Positions 10,917-23,071 of a stretch of DNA of 64,000 bases are shown piece after piece. Positions within the stretch are counted from its first letter, which is position 1; every line of letters starts with the position of its first letter. The notes beneath the pieces are model-generated. The model worked only from the letters and a program-made list of their open reading frames with translations, did no database searches and was not told where the DNA came from. A program made the translations under genes and the position numbers. Source of the stretch: Branchiostoma floridae (Eukaryota > Chordata > Leptocardii > Amphioxiformes > Branchiostomatidae); contig NC_049982.1 in the NCBI RefSeq assembly GCF_000003815.2, positions 15,938,392 through 16,002,391 on the forward strand, given 5' to 3'.

Positions 10917-12164
10917 AAGAACATTAACAGAAACTACACCACTGTCTGTTTTACCAATTCATTACACACATCGCAAAAATCAGACTCAACCCTGCTTTTT
11001 TTCTGGTATTTTGAAATGGATATAGAATTAGCCATTGTTATCAAACAGGTAATACATTACAAGTCCTCTTTCTTAAAATCTGAACAGGTCACCAACATGT
11101 TGACCATATCTACTAAGTAGATATACTTAATATTTTTAATTACAGCATGTGGCGTATGTTATCATGAGTGGCCCAATTTTTTTTACATAATCAACAACTC
11201 AATTCGTATAGAATTATTATGTCCATTAATGTTTTGGACACGTTAGTTATCAAGGCACCTTAGTGAGTCTTTGTGAAGTTTAATGTGCAATCATAAGGTG
11301 CCTGGAAATGTGTTGACTGTTGTATCAAACTCGCAATGATTTCAACCATAGAGTGCGAGACACTTTGAATAAACGTTATGTCTTTATATGTATTGTTACA
11401 TTTATCTTTTTGTGCACTACTGATTCAATTGAAAGTCAGTCAGAAGTACCCTGGATCTCCCCTTCTTATAGGTATCGACTGACGACTGCCTAATTACTGT
11501 ATATGACGCTTACAACAAAATGGCACAAATTTTTCAACTATTCAAACATTGAATTTCTTGTAGGGTTCGTATTTTTTCAGTTAGATAGCAAGCATCCACA
11601 CTCAGAAACCTAGATATGAGCCTAAGAGAGACAAAGAGACATGTATGGGAGCAGTGCCGCCTGGCATCTCTCTGCTAAACTGCTCGCTACTTGTTAGTTG
11701 GTGAATGGAAGTTACAATTCTATGTACTATTAATGAGGATTCGTGATATATAAAACGTAGATGCTGGCTTCAGGAACAAATGATTCAATATAGATTAAGC
11801 TCACCGCCATTTCTTTGTCAAACGAACGCTTCCTTTTACTGTTGATCGGGTGATCTTTCTCTTAATCATTCAATGGATTTTATCGTTTTAAACACCTTGA
11901 TAGATATCAGACCATTTTGAGGTCAATGACCTTGCGTCCTGATTTTGCAAAATTTTCCCGCCAGCAGGGCTTGTGTTATAATGCCTAACTTAACTGGTCA
12001 GAACGTATATGTACTCGCACCAGCTGTCTGTATTCAATGTTACAGCTGAATCAATCTGACGATCATAGTTAAGAAAAATACATTTAACAGTGACAACTGA
12101 ACATCATTTTCGTGCTTCTCGTGTTAAAATAGGAGAGGCCCGTCTGTCTCCCACAGGTTCCCCA

Positions 12165-12473
12165 AGGCCCCTTCACACGAGAAGCAGAATCAGCCGGAAT
12201 GCCGTCAGAACGACTTGGTATATTCCTATTCGTGGTGCAGAAATATATGGAATGCAGTAAGAATGTCTAGAATGCACTACAAATACCCAGGAATAGACAA
12301 AGACTAGTTTATACTGACGGAATTTTGGCTCATATCTTCTCGTGCGAAGGGGATATAAGGTCCATTTAGAATTTCCACTCGAATGGCCCCGAATGTGGCA
12401 CGAATTTTGCAAATTATTCATTCCGGCTGCTTCTGCTTGATTCCTGCTAATTCGGTTTCAGTGTGAAGGCCCT
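12165..12473. mobile_element. Small DNA-transposon-like element with terminal inverted repeats
   Basis: The left end begins aggccccttcacacgagaag and continues to cagccggaatg (about 12192). The right end, read on the other strand, begins agggccttcacactg and reaches the same cagccggaatg (about 12420), with about 18 extra bases between. A 'ccccttcgcacgag'-like inverted segment also lies inside, near 12340. At about 309 bp, with inverted ends and no open frame of note, it fits a MITE or other non-autonomous element. I could not identify a target-site duplication with confidence. Confidence 0.65.
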
Positions 12474-12857
12474 GTCACGCACGTCACACCGTCTCTCGCG
12501 TCTGCGCACTGCATCCCCAGCCGTAGCTCGCGGCAGTGTTCCTGTGGTCGGGGTGATTGTCTCCTCCATACAAAGCCTGACTGGATAATCATACCCACCG
12601 GCGGGCCGCGCTGACGTCTTCACCACCCAACCCCGCTGTACACGGCTGCAAAGGTCAGGGGGAAACCTCCGAAACTGGTCCGATCGGTGGAATTACTGCT
12701 TTATTCCGGCAGGCGCAGGGTTATGGCGATGTTTTGCGAGTTAAAACTCCGCACGCATACGGTTTGTGTGGACACCTACGTCGGGTAACGTTGATGTATT
12801 ATTCAGTGCGTCGTAAAGCATTCTATTGGCAAGATCTTCGGGAACAGTGACTTTGTA
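12474..12857. promoter_or_regulatory. GC-richer island, possible promoter region
   Basis: CpG-containing sequence (for example around 12480-12540 and 12595-12640) stands out from the AT-rich surroundings. It lies upstream of a possible untranslated first exon on the plus strand. No transcript evidence is available from sequence alone. Confidence 0.3.
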
Positions 12858-12978
12858 CATAAATAGAAAAAGGACTATTCAAGAGACCTGATTACATCAA
12901 GGAATAAGCCGCTGAATAGCTGAGCTCGGTTGGACTGGACTACAAACACGGGAACAGCGAGTAGTGTACTTCCGACAG
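12858..12978 (+). promoter_or_regulatory. Possible TATA-like box and non-coding first exon
   Basis: A TATA-like cataaatag at about 12858 is followed, about 115 bases later, by a consensus 5' splice site (gacag then gtaagg, donor at 12979). No start codon in a sensible frame precedes the donor, so this would be a 5' UTR exon. The next clear plus-strand gene is the PARP-like gene at 19350, whose 5' end is otherwise unaccounted for. The link is inference only. Confidence 0.25.
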
Positions 12979-14028
12979 GTAAGGATCTTTGCCGAGACAA
13001 ACTCTACATTTTAATGTGGATAGCTGCTTTAGGTGTTAACGGTAGTGTAGCCTGTGGGAACACAAAACACCTTTTAATGATATATGGCACCAGAATTCGG
13101 TGCCTAAGTACCAGTTAGTGAAAGAGACCCAAACATTGTCTGTAAAGCCGCACATCAACATCAAATAACCCGTTATTAACATGGATACTGTCACCAGGTA
13201 AATATTTAGATTTGGGACAGCTTACTTTGGACAAAATCAGCACTACAGATTCTAAGCACGTACTTAATAATAGAACAGTGCCGTAGGTGATGTAATGACT
13301 AGTGGTAACAAAATGACACTTTCTGTTTTCACGAATACATTTTGGTACGGGAACGGGTAAATATGATTGTATGAGATTCGCATATACTTTAATACTGACC
13401 CATTTTAAAAAGACGTGATGATATGCTGTATGGCCACAGAAATCTAGTATGGGTCTGGTGCTTTCTCGCTTCCATGAGTCAGCTAGGAAACATGTTTATC
13501 TAAAATACGCTGGTGTTATCGTCCAACTTCGTTTCCGCTGACGTTTCCGCTTGTAGGTTAGGAAGTCTGCACGTAAACCTTAATGGGGAGAGGTACTTTC
13601 GGTCATTCACCTATAGGTATCAAATCAGAATTCTGACATTTAATCTGGGACAATTAGATGCTGAATGAAATAATCCAAGGTTAACCGGTTATGTGGTCTT
13701 TTGTTCTACACAGCTCGAATCAGCTGTATGCTGTAGTTAGTACCCAAGGTGACATCGTTGTAAAAGGTTATCTTTCGTAATCACTAGCCTTTATAGTATC
13801 CGATGTAAGTTTAAGACGCAAAATATTTCTTTGAGGGTGGCGCCATTCAAAGTAGCCTGGGCATAAGTCGTTTTGACAATTATACTCCACTCAAAGTTTT
13901 TTTTGTCTCGGGCACAGCGTTATTTGGCATATTCTAAATCCAGCTATGGTCGAAGAACCGGAAAATTAACAAAACTTCAGAACAAAATCCAATACGAAGC
14001 AAATACTTTGTTTACTATGATACATCAA

Positions 14029-14152
14029 TGACGTCACCCACAAACCTGAGTGATAGTGGATGGTTTAGTGTGCCGGCGCCTGTATACATGAATAGACTAT
14101 AGGTGTTTTAGACAGTAAAGCTAAAGCGAAGACTGTATATACCCCGGGCAAG
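14029..14152 (+). promoter_or_regulatory. Possible CRE-containing promoter and first-exon donor
   Basis: A perfect TGACGTCA lies at 14029-14036, a TATA-like gtatatac near 14134, and a consensus donor (ggcaag then gtaagg) at 14153. This could be an alternative start for the downstream PARP-like gene, but no transcript is visible and each motif alone is common. Confidence 0.2.
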
Positions 14153-14258
14153 GTAAGGAGCTAATTATTCTTTGTCACAACGGCCCTCGCACGACTCCTG
14201 ACACGTACATAACGACTACAGGTTGCCAGCCCTGTACAATTTTCCCCGCGGACGGAAA

Positions 14259-14585
14259 ATGAAAAACCCGGATCAAACGCTTCCTTTGTGTGGAGCTTCA
14301 ACCGTTATTAATATTTCAGACGGGACGCCAGGTGATATTAGCGATGGCTTTATCATCGGACGAGAGCTGATGAAATATTCTAGCAACAGCTGTGGCCCGG
14401 TCTTAGAACCAGAACAAAGACATGACGTTAGTGTGACAGGGATATGGATGGAACTCTTCAACATACTGTTCCAAAACGTTCAAAAATGGAAGAAAATCAT
14501 ATATAATTTAGATAGCCGGAATGGGCAAAATTTGAGCACTGATATTTTTACCACTGAAGTTGTTATTGAAGAAGGCGGCCAATAA
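14259..14585 (+). CDS. Hypothetical ORF, 108 codons
   Basis: The first ATG in this frame is at 14259 (MKNPDQTLPL) and the frame ends with TAA at 14583-14585. Just upstream, at 14220-14221, is an acceptor-like 'actacag', so the frame could instead be a terminal exon starting at 14222. The product is mildly acidic with a hydrophobic segment (IWMELFNILF) and looks more protein-like than random frames nearby. I recognise no domain. It could also be a decayed transposon fragment or chance. Confidence 0.2.
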   Translation: MKNPDQTLPLCGASTVINISDGTPGDISDGFIIGRELMKYSSNSCGPVLEPEQRHDVSVTGIWMELFNILFQNVQKWKKIIYNLDSRNGQNLSTDIFTTEVVIEEGGQ

Positions 14586-14589
14586 ATTA

Positions 14590-17500
14590 GTGTTGTTTTT
14601 TTAGTTTATTTGTTGATAAGAATGCATCCTGGTTTTGGCTAACAGACATTGCCCACATGTACTAGTATTAAGCTATGTATTGTCCATTTATCTAATTCAT
14701 CAAATTCATTGATGGGCATGCATAGCACCAAGGGCGACAGCAGATTTTGCGGTTGTACCTTTGCTTATTCTTAACTCACATTCGGGTGCTTTATCTGTAG
14801 GTCAAAGGGCACACACCCTGTATGATACAGTCTTTAATGATATCACATAAAACCTGGATGAAATTCAGGTAGGACTTTCTTATAATCAGGAGTTATCACA
14901 TTGATGAAACATGCGCAGTTTGTATGCCCAGATTCCATCAAGGTTACCAAATTATCCGCTATATCAAGGACGTTTCCCCATCAGGGGGCGCTCTTGTTGC
15001 CGTGGTTACAAATTTATGCTTCACGTACATTTTTTTCGGATCTACTCGCTCGAAAATGTGAATTGAAACTGACAGAAGCTTATAACGTATCCAGATGCCA
15101 TCACAGACAGTAAACTTTATTTTGATTCATCAACATTTTAGTTTCTATGTTCAGTATATACACTTAAAGAACTGACTAGCGAAGAAACAAGTTGATGGTA
15201 AACAATCTAACGTTTTCGTTTCATCTGGTGAAAATAACAAACGTGACAGACGTAACGTTTGTATAATTCATGTCGAAATGGGTCAAACTTATTCCCGTAA
15301 ATTTAATGGAAAATAGGCCAGGTGAACAATAGCAGCCGGCACCCCTATTGTGGTTCCGTGTGAGCTGTCCCAGTGGTAAACCAGCATGACAAGTTTCTCT
15401 GTGCGCAGGATAGACGGCCGGTGAGTCATCACAAGTCGCCGTGGGACATACGAGCTTCCCTCACACACCGGCAACCAAGGCCGACATGCAACAAGGAAGC
15501 TGAGTAGGCACGAGTCGTCTTACACAGTCAGGAAACCTTCTTACAGGACTACCACTTAATACAGGTAAACGGTGTACTTTTTGTAATTTTAACTCTTGTA
15601 ACGTTAACCATATCATTGCTGACAATGCTGTATCTGTATCTATGTGAAGGTGTTCTTTGTTTATGTTAAACACTGACAAGGTCAACGTCAGGTATCGTCT
15701 AGTTCCAGTAATAAGCTGTATAGAAATTGTGCGCTTGGAGAGTGTCATGTATATACAGCGTTAGGTTCATGTAGTAAGCTGCCTGTCGTTACCGGTGACC
15801 AGCAATGAGAAAATTACCAGGCCCCTCTGTCATAAAATGTGGGACACTGTACCTAATCATTTGTGGATTGACAAAAGAGTTTAGTTTTTACATGTTTTTA
15901 TCCAAATTTATGTGCTGTACTTTTGTCTGATGGCTGTGGGCTGCGAAATACAAGCAGTATGAAAACTTAGCATATATTGCGCATCAAAACATTCACGCCT
16001 CGTGTCTACGTTGTATGCCAGGTATAGCTATAGGCACCATATGTTTTATCGTTTGATTAATAATGTAAACTTATCTGGGTGCGGCATGCGAAGACTTATG
16101 GGGATAACGTTTTCACAATGAGTATGAGCCATACTGGCGACGCGGATCAGAGGCAAGCTCTAAGCCATTGTCACGCAATGTGATATAGTGGCCATACGAA
16201 GTCAAGAAATACAAGGTTTACAGTTTATAAATTATGTCGTACGCATCAAAATAAATTGAGGATGTCTTGCCCACATCGTACTCTAATTCTGAAGTCATCT
16301 ATAAAAAATATAGACATATAAGGTACCATATTAGAACGTCTACGAGTATAGCACTTTATAAATGCACTTTGCATTTAGAAAAAAAAACTTTGGGGTGTCC
16401 GCAGATGACTCAACGTTGCAGTATCCACAGATGTTGTCGCACCAACACGAATGATGGAGCGGGATTATTGTAGCTGCTCTAAGCTTCAGACAATGAACCT
16501 TTTATATCCTAATGGCAACTCCATCAATTTGCTGGTACCTTTCTCAGAATCTTGCAAGTCACATTGCACATCATGTTATTACATGGCTCTTTGGATGAGC
16601 ATGATCAAGTCTCCCTTCAATTATATCAAGCCTAGACAGCCCAAAAGGGTGACAATGACAATAGGAGCTGTGCCCAGGTGTCCTTTATTTGGCGCCGTTC
16701 TTACAAGACTAACTTTTAACAGTCTGCAATAATGTGAATGTCTGAGGCTTATGTTACTGTCCATGATATGATTTCAATAAACGATAAGGCGTGTCTTAGG
16801 GCTTTGTGCGTCCCATTTTCTTGCCACATTTCAGGATACAGAGAAAGCAATAATCCGTGCCTGTACTTGTAACTAAATTGGGCAGTCAAAGAGTGTATGT
16901 TTCGTCTATATATAAAACAGCCGGCGTATGTGTAACGCATCCTGTGTGGTAAGTCAAAGCATACATTTATGTACAATCAAGTACAAAATCTAAAATGTGA
17001 GCAAGAATTCAACTCAACTATTCATATGTCTTCATGTGTTGATGAGATCTGTATGCTAGAATGCCATGTAGCTTGTTTGGTAAACCCGCGTTGTTGATGT
17101 AACCTTGAATTAGGACAGGGACCACTGGTGTGGGGGTAAACTCCGGATGTAAGAGCACTTTTTAAGTTAAAACGTATCTTCTTATCGTAGACCAAAGGAG
17201 CGTACAAAATACAATACCCCTTACTATATACTTCTGTTATATCAAAACAAGTTCCATTCCCAGCTGTAGTTGGACTTTCCGCCGACTTTCCTCTCAAAGA
17301 CAAAACAAAAAGCGTTCTTGACAAACATTCCCGTTCTTGGACCAGCTGTCCCTACTCGTAAAATCGTTGTTTTCCCCGTTGTACAGATGTTACCTGTGGC
17401 ATTGTTATAGCGAACATTAAAAACCTGACAGGACGCACAATAGGTATCCTAACCTATAACAAACTCTAACCCTTCAATGTCGCCAATTTTTCATCGTTGA

Positions 17501-19345
17501 CTTTCAGTCATGCCCTATGCGTAACCACGCAATAACATTTCAGAACCAGGGGAGGAGAGGTATGTGTCATCTAACCCTGACTCCCCCAGGACCGGTGTGT
17601 TCGGACTGATTGGCATCAGCAGACAGATGATTCAGTCGAAGTGCCGCCTACAAATATCATTATCGAACCACCTATTAAAGAAGAGGTTCGGAATTTTTAA
17701 CGCCAGTAGCATCATCTATTATCATTGGAATATGAAACCTATGAGTTTTAACTATGAAATATTCTTCTTCCGCGGAAACAAATTTGGTTTGAAACTGTCC
17801 TTGAATGACCTTGGTCACCTATCTATGATCCATGTCGCCTGAAGGTTAAGGTTAGTTATAGATGACAGACCCTATTGTGTTGGGATATCACCGGCCGGTA
17901 CCGAAGAGTTCATCACTACTTCCTCCTAAGATAAACCTGAATCAAAACATTTGCTATCTTCGCTACACCAAACACAAGAATGGTGGTGAAGTAATATCGT
18001 TTGTTGCAACGGTGACTATCCGACAGCAAAATGGCTGCTTTTTTACCTGAGGGGTATCAGGTTACTTCCTGAGATCACTGTAACCTGTATCTCCTTTAGT
18101 AATACAGCCACCTGTCAAGTACGTCTTAAAATGACAATTTCGTAGTTAACGCAGCACGAGTGTATGTCGTGCTTTATTCAACGTCAAAACGACTGATACA
18201 ATTAAACAAACAAGTAAAACGAACGCTACCTGATTATAATAGCTTTTACCACCAGCGCGCAGATCATTGCCATATATAATAAAGACAATTCAATATAAAG
18301 TATTAACCAATGAAATATGTTTAAAAATGCATGGGTGCAAACAGGTGGTGAACGATGCTAGTACTTTGCATTGTTTCCAGAATGTTTCGCAGTGACTCCT
18401 GGGAAAAAACATTAATTTCGAACTTCCCTGGGCGCGCAATGTGGCGGCCACCGGTGCCCGGGGCATGGTTGCCTAATTGACTACAAGTAAAATCTTGCTG
18501 TGAATACTTCACTTATTTTTGTCTCCATGATTAAGGCTTGATTACACATGAACAAAAGACATGTACGCGCATTCTGTGTGAACAGACGTCAGTAACAATT
18601 ACATGACGTGGGTTCCATGGAGCAGAAATCATACTGGGGTCATGATCTGCTGACGTGGGCCAGAGATCAAGAGATATCTGTAACTTTATACTCTTTTAGA
18701 TTTATCAAAAACATGGAACAATGCAAAAACATATACCACACCGACAATGCAGCGAAGCTGGAAAAAAATCTCGTACATGCAAAAATGTGATGATAAATCT
18801 TAAAAAATAGATAATGGATTCAATTGTATGAATGAAGCTTTTTTCTGGTGAAATTCAATCTAGTCACGGTGTATTAACTGACAACTTATGAATAATCAAT
18901 CTAATGTTACGTACTGCAGTCAATGAAAGGCCCAAAGGCATACATTGAACCATGTATTTATGGGGTTTGCCAAGTATACGTAATTATATGAAGCTCGAAC
19001 TTTACTAGCAACGCGTGGCTGGTTGCAAAATGTGTTTTAACCATGCCACACAGTCAACTCTACGTATTTGTCCTCGTGTGGCATGCCAAACAATATAAAT
19101 GATACAAACAAAAAAGCAACAAGAAGTGACAAAAACATTGAATACAAAGGAAATCAAAATGGTAGGTCAGAGACATTTTGCGCTGGTAAAAAGTACTCTG
19201 TAGTGTTGCTGCCTTCCACTATTGAATTTCTACTTGCAAGTTATTTTGATGACATGTAGTCAAATATTTTTCCGTGTATGTTATTATTATAATATCTTTC
19301 TGTATATATGTAGACGCTATTCTAAACCTAGCAGTTTGTCTGTCT
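14590..19345. other. Long spacer or large intron upstream of the PARP exons
   Basis: About 4.7 kb with no convincing exon. The first visible PARP exon starts in mid-codon, so at least one upstream exon exists, and this stretch may be one of its introns. Open frames here (for example 16451-16732, 17564-17842 on plus; 15289-15474, 17022-17324 on minus) show no domain or splice support. Confidence 0.4.
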
Positions 19346-19349
19346 GCAG

Positions 19350-21029
19350 ATTTGGCTGGACTGACAGAGATGGTGCTCCAGAGGACTGGTGACGTCACGT
19401 CGTCGTCCTGCCGCTGTCTGGACTCGTGGCAGTGGTCCCCTGACCTGGTGGTGCCCGGCTCCACCCAGCCGTACGTGCGGGTATCTCTACAGCCCACCGC
19501 CAGCGAGTACATGACGGTAGAGTCCATGTTCATGGCCTCCATGGCCTCGGAGGGCGCCGTGATGCAGAGAATCGACAAAGTGGAGAACCCCAATCTTCTC
19601 GCCAGATATCAAAGGTACAGGTCATCACGTACATCAGCTGTCTACAAAGCCTTTTCCTATTGGTGATGAAAACGCTCGGCTATTCTACATACTATTAGCA
19701 ACCTATGCACTATAGAAGATTGCGTACTTATAATCAGATAGTGAAAAAATCCAGTCGTTCTTTTTCTTTTGCTATATGCCTAATATAGTATTCATTATAC
19801 ATATCGTTGTACACCCACAGTAAGAAAGCCGCCCTGTCAGAACGCTTGTCGCCTGACTGCATCAACGAAGTCCAGGCGTTCCACGGCACGACGCCTGACT
19901 GTGTGGACGGGATCTGTAAGTCCAGTGTCATCCCGTACGGCAAGGGCGCGTACTTCGCCTGGACCGCCATCAGAAGTCACTGTTACACGGAGGAGGACGC
20001 AGATGGGCTCAGGTACGGTATAATGTACACAAAGTTTGTAAAAAGATGTTGGATGTGAAAATCCAAAATTTTGTTCATTGCGTTTCCCAGATTCTGATTT
20101 TGTTTCAGGAAAACTGGGTAGACGGAAGACATTACAATTAGTAACGCGTTCGACGTGATAAAATGTGCTTTCATATTAATTTGCCGTATGCATTCGTATC
20201 ATCAGTGACAGGTATCGACAGATGTTTTGCCACCGTAACACCATTCTGTCTCTGTACCAGGTACATGATCCTGTCCCACGTCATGTTGGGGTACTGGACG
20301 GTGGGCGAGCCCAGGCCGCTCAAACCAGGCCTTCCCGTGATCCTGAGGGGGAACCATCTCACACACGGCGACTCTGCCATAGACCAGGCTCACAACCCGC
20401 ATGTCTTCGTCACGTGGGACCAGTACCAGTCCTATCCTTCATACGTCATCGTCTACAGAGCTCCAGACTGCATACACAGGTAGGAAAAGGAAACACCCCG
20501 CCTCTCTATAGCTATAATCAATAGTCGTGTGAAATGAACCATAGTGGAAACTTAAGGCTCCCTTTCCAATAGACGTGGACAGAATTGGATTAACTATTAG
20601 TAATACAATGATTTTATAATTGGAATATTATGGGCGATGTAAATGTATGGTTTGAAAGACAACAAAAAGTTACGAAAATTTATTCTGACCATCTGACAAA
20701 TCTAAGTCAGGCAGCGGCAGCAGCCTCTATTGAAAAGGGAGTAACTCATTTGTTTCAAAGCGCAATAACTGCAAGATGAAACACCAAGTTGATAGCAGGT
20801 GTTACTGTTGCTGATGACAGTAGTTGTTGCTGATGGATGTAGTTGTTGCTGATGTGTTGCTGGTGAATGTAGTTCTTGCTGACTGTTTCCTAACGTTTGG
20901 TTCCCCTGCAGGCAGTTGTCCGTTCAACAGGAGGTGATGCAGGCCATGAAGAAGTGGGACAAGGAGGCCAAGAAAAGAGCGCGGCACAGTCGGAGGAGAA
21001 AAGACACAGCTTCCTGCGTAGTCATGTAG
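19350..21029 (+). CDS. PARP-family mono-ADP-ribosyltransferase-like protein, C-terminal part, CaaX-tailed
   Basis: Four exons, phases consistent: 19350-19614, 19821-20012, 20261-20479, 20912-21029 (TAG), about 263 residues, 5' end missing. The PARP catalytic fold shows as IDKVENPNLLARYQ, then FHGTT (triad His), YGKGAYFAWTA (triad Tyr), and NPHVFVTWDQYQSYPSYVIVY. The third triad position falls in the last block and is not an obvious Glu, as in mono-ART PARPs of the PARP10-15/TIPARP group. That group normally transfers a single ADP-ribose from NAD+ to protein. The loop between HGTT and YGKG is only 14 residues, shorter than is usual in this group. The last exon is very basic (KKWDKEAKKRARHSRRRKD) and the protein ends CVVM, a CaaX prenylation box. 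Vertebrate ZAP-L (PARP13) also ends in a CaaX box. Zinc-finger or WWE domains, if present, must lie upstream. Confidence 0.85.
20803..20884 (+). repeat. Short degenerate minisatellite in a PARP intron
   Basis: Imperfect repeats of a unit like gtagttgttgctgatg, four or five copies, immediately before the last PARP exon's pyrimidine tract. Confidence 0.7.
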
Positions 21030-22175
21030 TTAGTGTAATCATCTCACTGCCATCACGTGTCTAGACAACATCACACGCCACGTTCATGGGTGTTGACATG
21101 CTGTTTATAATATCATACATGTAGTTCCTGTTCCTATGTTGAAACTTATTGTTATTAGTTCGTTTTCAGTCTTATTGTTCAGGATATAGTTTAGTAACTT
21201 GTCGTATACTTTAGTACATTGTACCCATCACAATTGCGTAGAGGTACAGGTAACCTTTCATTGACTCGTTGTGTAACTAAAAAGAAACGATTGTTCTGTA
21301 ACTGAGAATCATTTTAATATGAGTATAAAAATGTAAAGTATATCAGCATTAACAGCTTCTCTACATGTGTTGTCAGAAGAATATCATGGTGATCTGATTC
21401 ATGCACAGGTTTCTCTAAACACGCAGATTTTTGCTAAAACGTTTCTGATCTGGAGTAATCCAAATAGATCCTGGATAGTTTGCCCGTGATTGTGAAGCAC
21501 TGCGTTGTGTAGACACTGTTGTTCATCAAGCACACCAGAAATACGTATCACTTAGAATTATTAGTATCTAGTTGTTACCTGGAATTCCGTGAATGCCTTC
21601 AATAGGTTAGGATGCATCATATTGGCAGGGATTAGTACATAGCCATGTTAGGAAGGAAGGGCTGTAGTAGGGTATGTTTGCTATTAACAAAAGCACTACA
21701 TGTATGAATCTCATTTATAATGACAATGCCATTATCTTCTACAATGTGTACTTTTGCCAAATTGATGTATCAGTGTCACTACCATTCCTGCTGTAAGTGG
21801 AAGACAGCACATTATTCTTCCATATCAAGCTAGCTTTCTTGCATGTCTTGTTGCCAACGTCTGCATCAGCCTGTTGTATTTCAAGTCTTATGTTATGTGT
21901 GAGCAATGACAACGATGTTACATGCATGCAATGTTTCTATTTGATATAATGTGTTTATGGAAAAAGACAATGGAAGTCTCTATATCCCTGTCAGAGGTAG
22001 TAATACATTGCCCATTGTGGTATTTCTATTAGCGAGTGAGTAGTAAAGTTCATGTCATCTTTATAGATATGATATTTTGGACAAGCCCTTTTCATTGTGC
22101 AGTGACAATAGTCATGTGTATGTATGTGTGTGTACATGTAATGTGTTGTTCTTTACAATAAAGCAATCAAAAATG
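21030..22175 (+). other. Probable 3' UTR of the PARP-like gene
   Basis: No coding signal after the stop. A polyadenylation signal AATAAA is at 22157-22162 (context ttacaataaagc), about 1.1 kb downstream, and would give a plausible mRNA end near 22180. Confidence 0.5.
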
Positions 22176-22179
22176 AATC

Positions 22180-23071
22180 TACAGCTTTTGACGGTCTAGT
22201 GCTTTGTGTAACCTGTCTGGACTGCCAACATACCAGCATAACCAGTAAATATCACTGCCATTGCATAGTGTATATTTGGTAGTATTCTTTGTTTGTTAGT
22301 CATTCAAAGTGCATAATAAGTTTTGTCTGATGTACATACATGTTCAGAAGAACAAATTTTCTTCCATACATGAATAAGTTATGTTGGTAAGCATGTAAAT
22401 CTAACCCAACATACAATAGCTTATTTAAGATTACAGAGTTTCAGTTCTCAACCATGGAGTTCGAATTTCTGCCATGCCCCACCATTGATAGATGGATTTT
22501 AGCTGTTGACATGATCTTTACAACCATCTGTCTCCAAAGACAAGGCATTTTTAGTGCTTTATTGGGTTATGGTTTTATTTGGAGAATTCCCATGCACATT
22601 GGGATTTGACCCTATAATGAATGATATTTCAATGCCAATGATGGAAACCCATCCTTCCATACAAATTGACAGCAGCACATATCCTTAAAATTCATTGTCT
22701 GCACAATAAATTTTCTCTATAGCCACACCATCTTGCTTTTATCCAGCTACTGCAGGCCCATTGACAATGCCAGATCTGACGTTACATGCCAGTGGGAAAT
22801 AGTTAAACCTCATTTTTCACTATCAATATGCTTCACCATATACAAAAAATATTCCTTCAATTTTACACAATGACAATATCACAATAATGCTATCATATTC
22901 ACCTGTTAGGTAAATACATACAGTAAGTGAGTTTTGAACCTAGTACATGTCCAAATCTATTTTAATGGCCCTATATTTGTCACTGACCATTGATAGGGGT
23001 CATCTTTATAAAGAACCAATTAAAAATTATAGTGTATTTAGGCATCCCTCATAAAAGCACATAAGTGAGGC
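22180..23071. other. Convergent intergenic region between PARP and VPS36
   Basis: AT-rich, with no exon or repeat boundaries recognised. It should contain the VPS36 3' UTR and polyadenylation site on the minus strand, which I could not place with confidence. Confidence 0.4.

Larger units (their letters stand above)
9353..11400 (+). other. 3' flank and probable 3' UTR of the GPCR gene
   Basis: No exon follows the TGA at 9350-9352. AATAAA-type signals occur at about 10299-10304 and 11368-11373, but I cannot tell which, if either, is used. The stretch contains an assembly gap and a diverged duplication, listed separately. Confidence 0.4.

Noticed and set aside
19219-19593. Minus-strand frame overlapping the first PARP exon
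   Set aside because: Shadow of the real plus-strand exon, which has the family motifs and clean splice sites.
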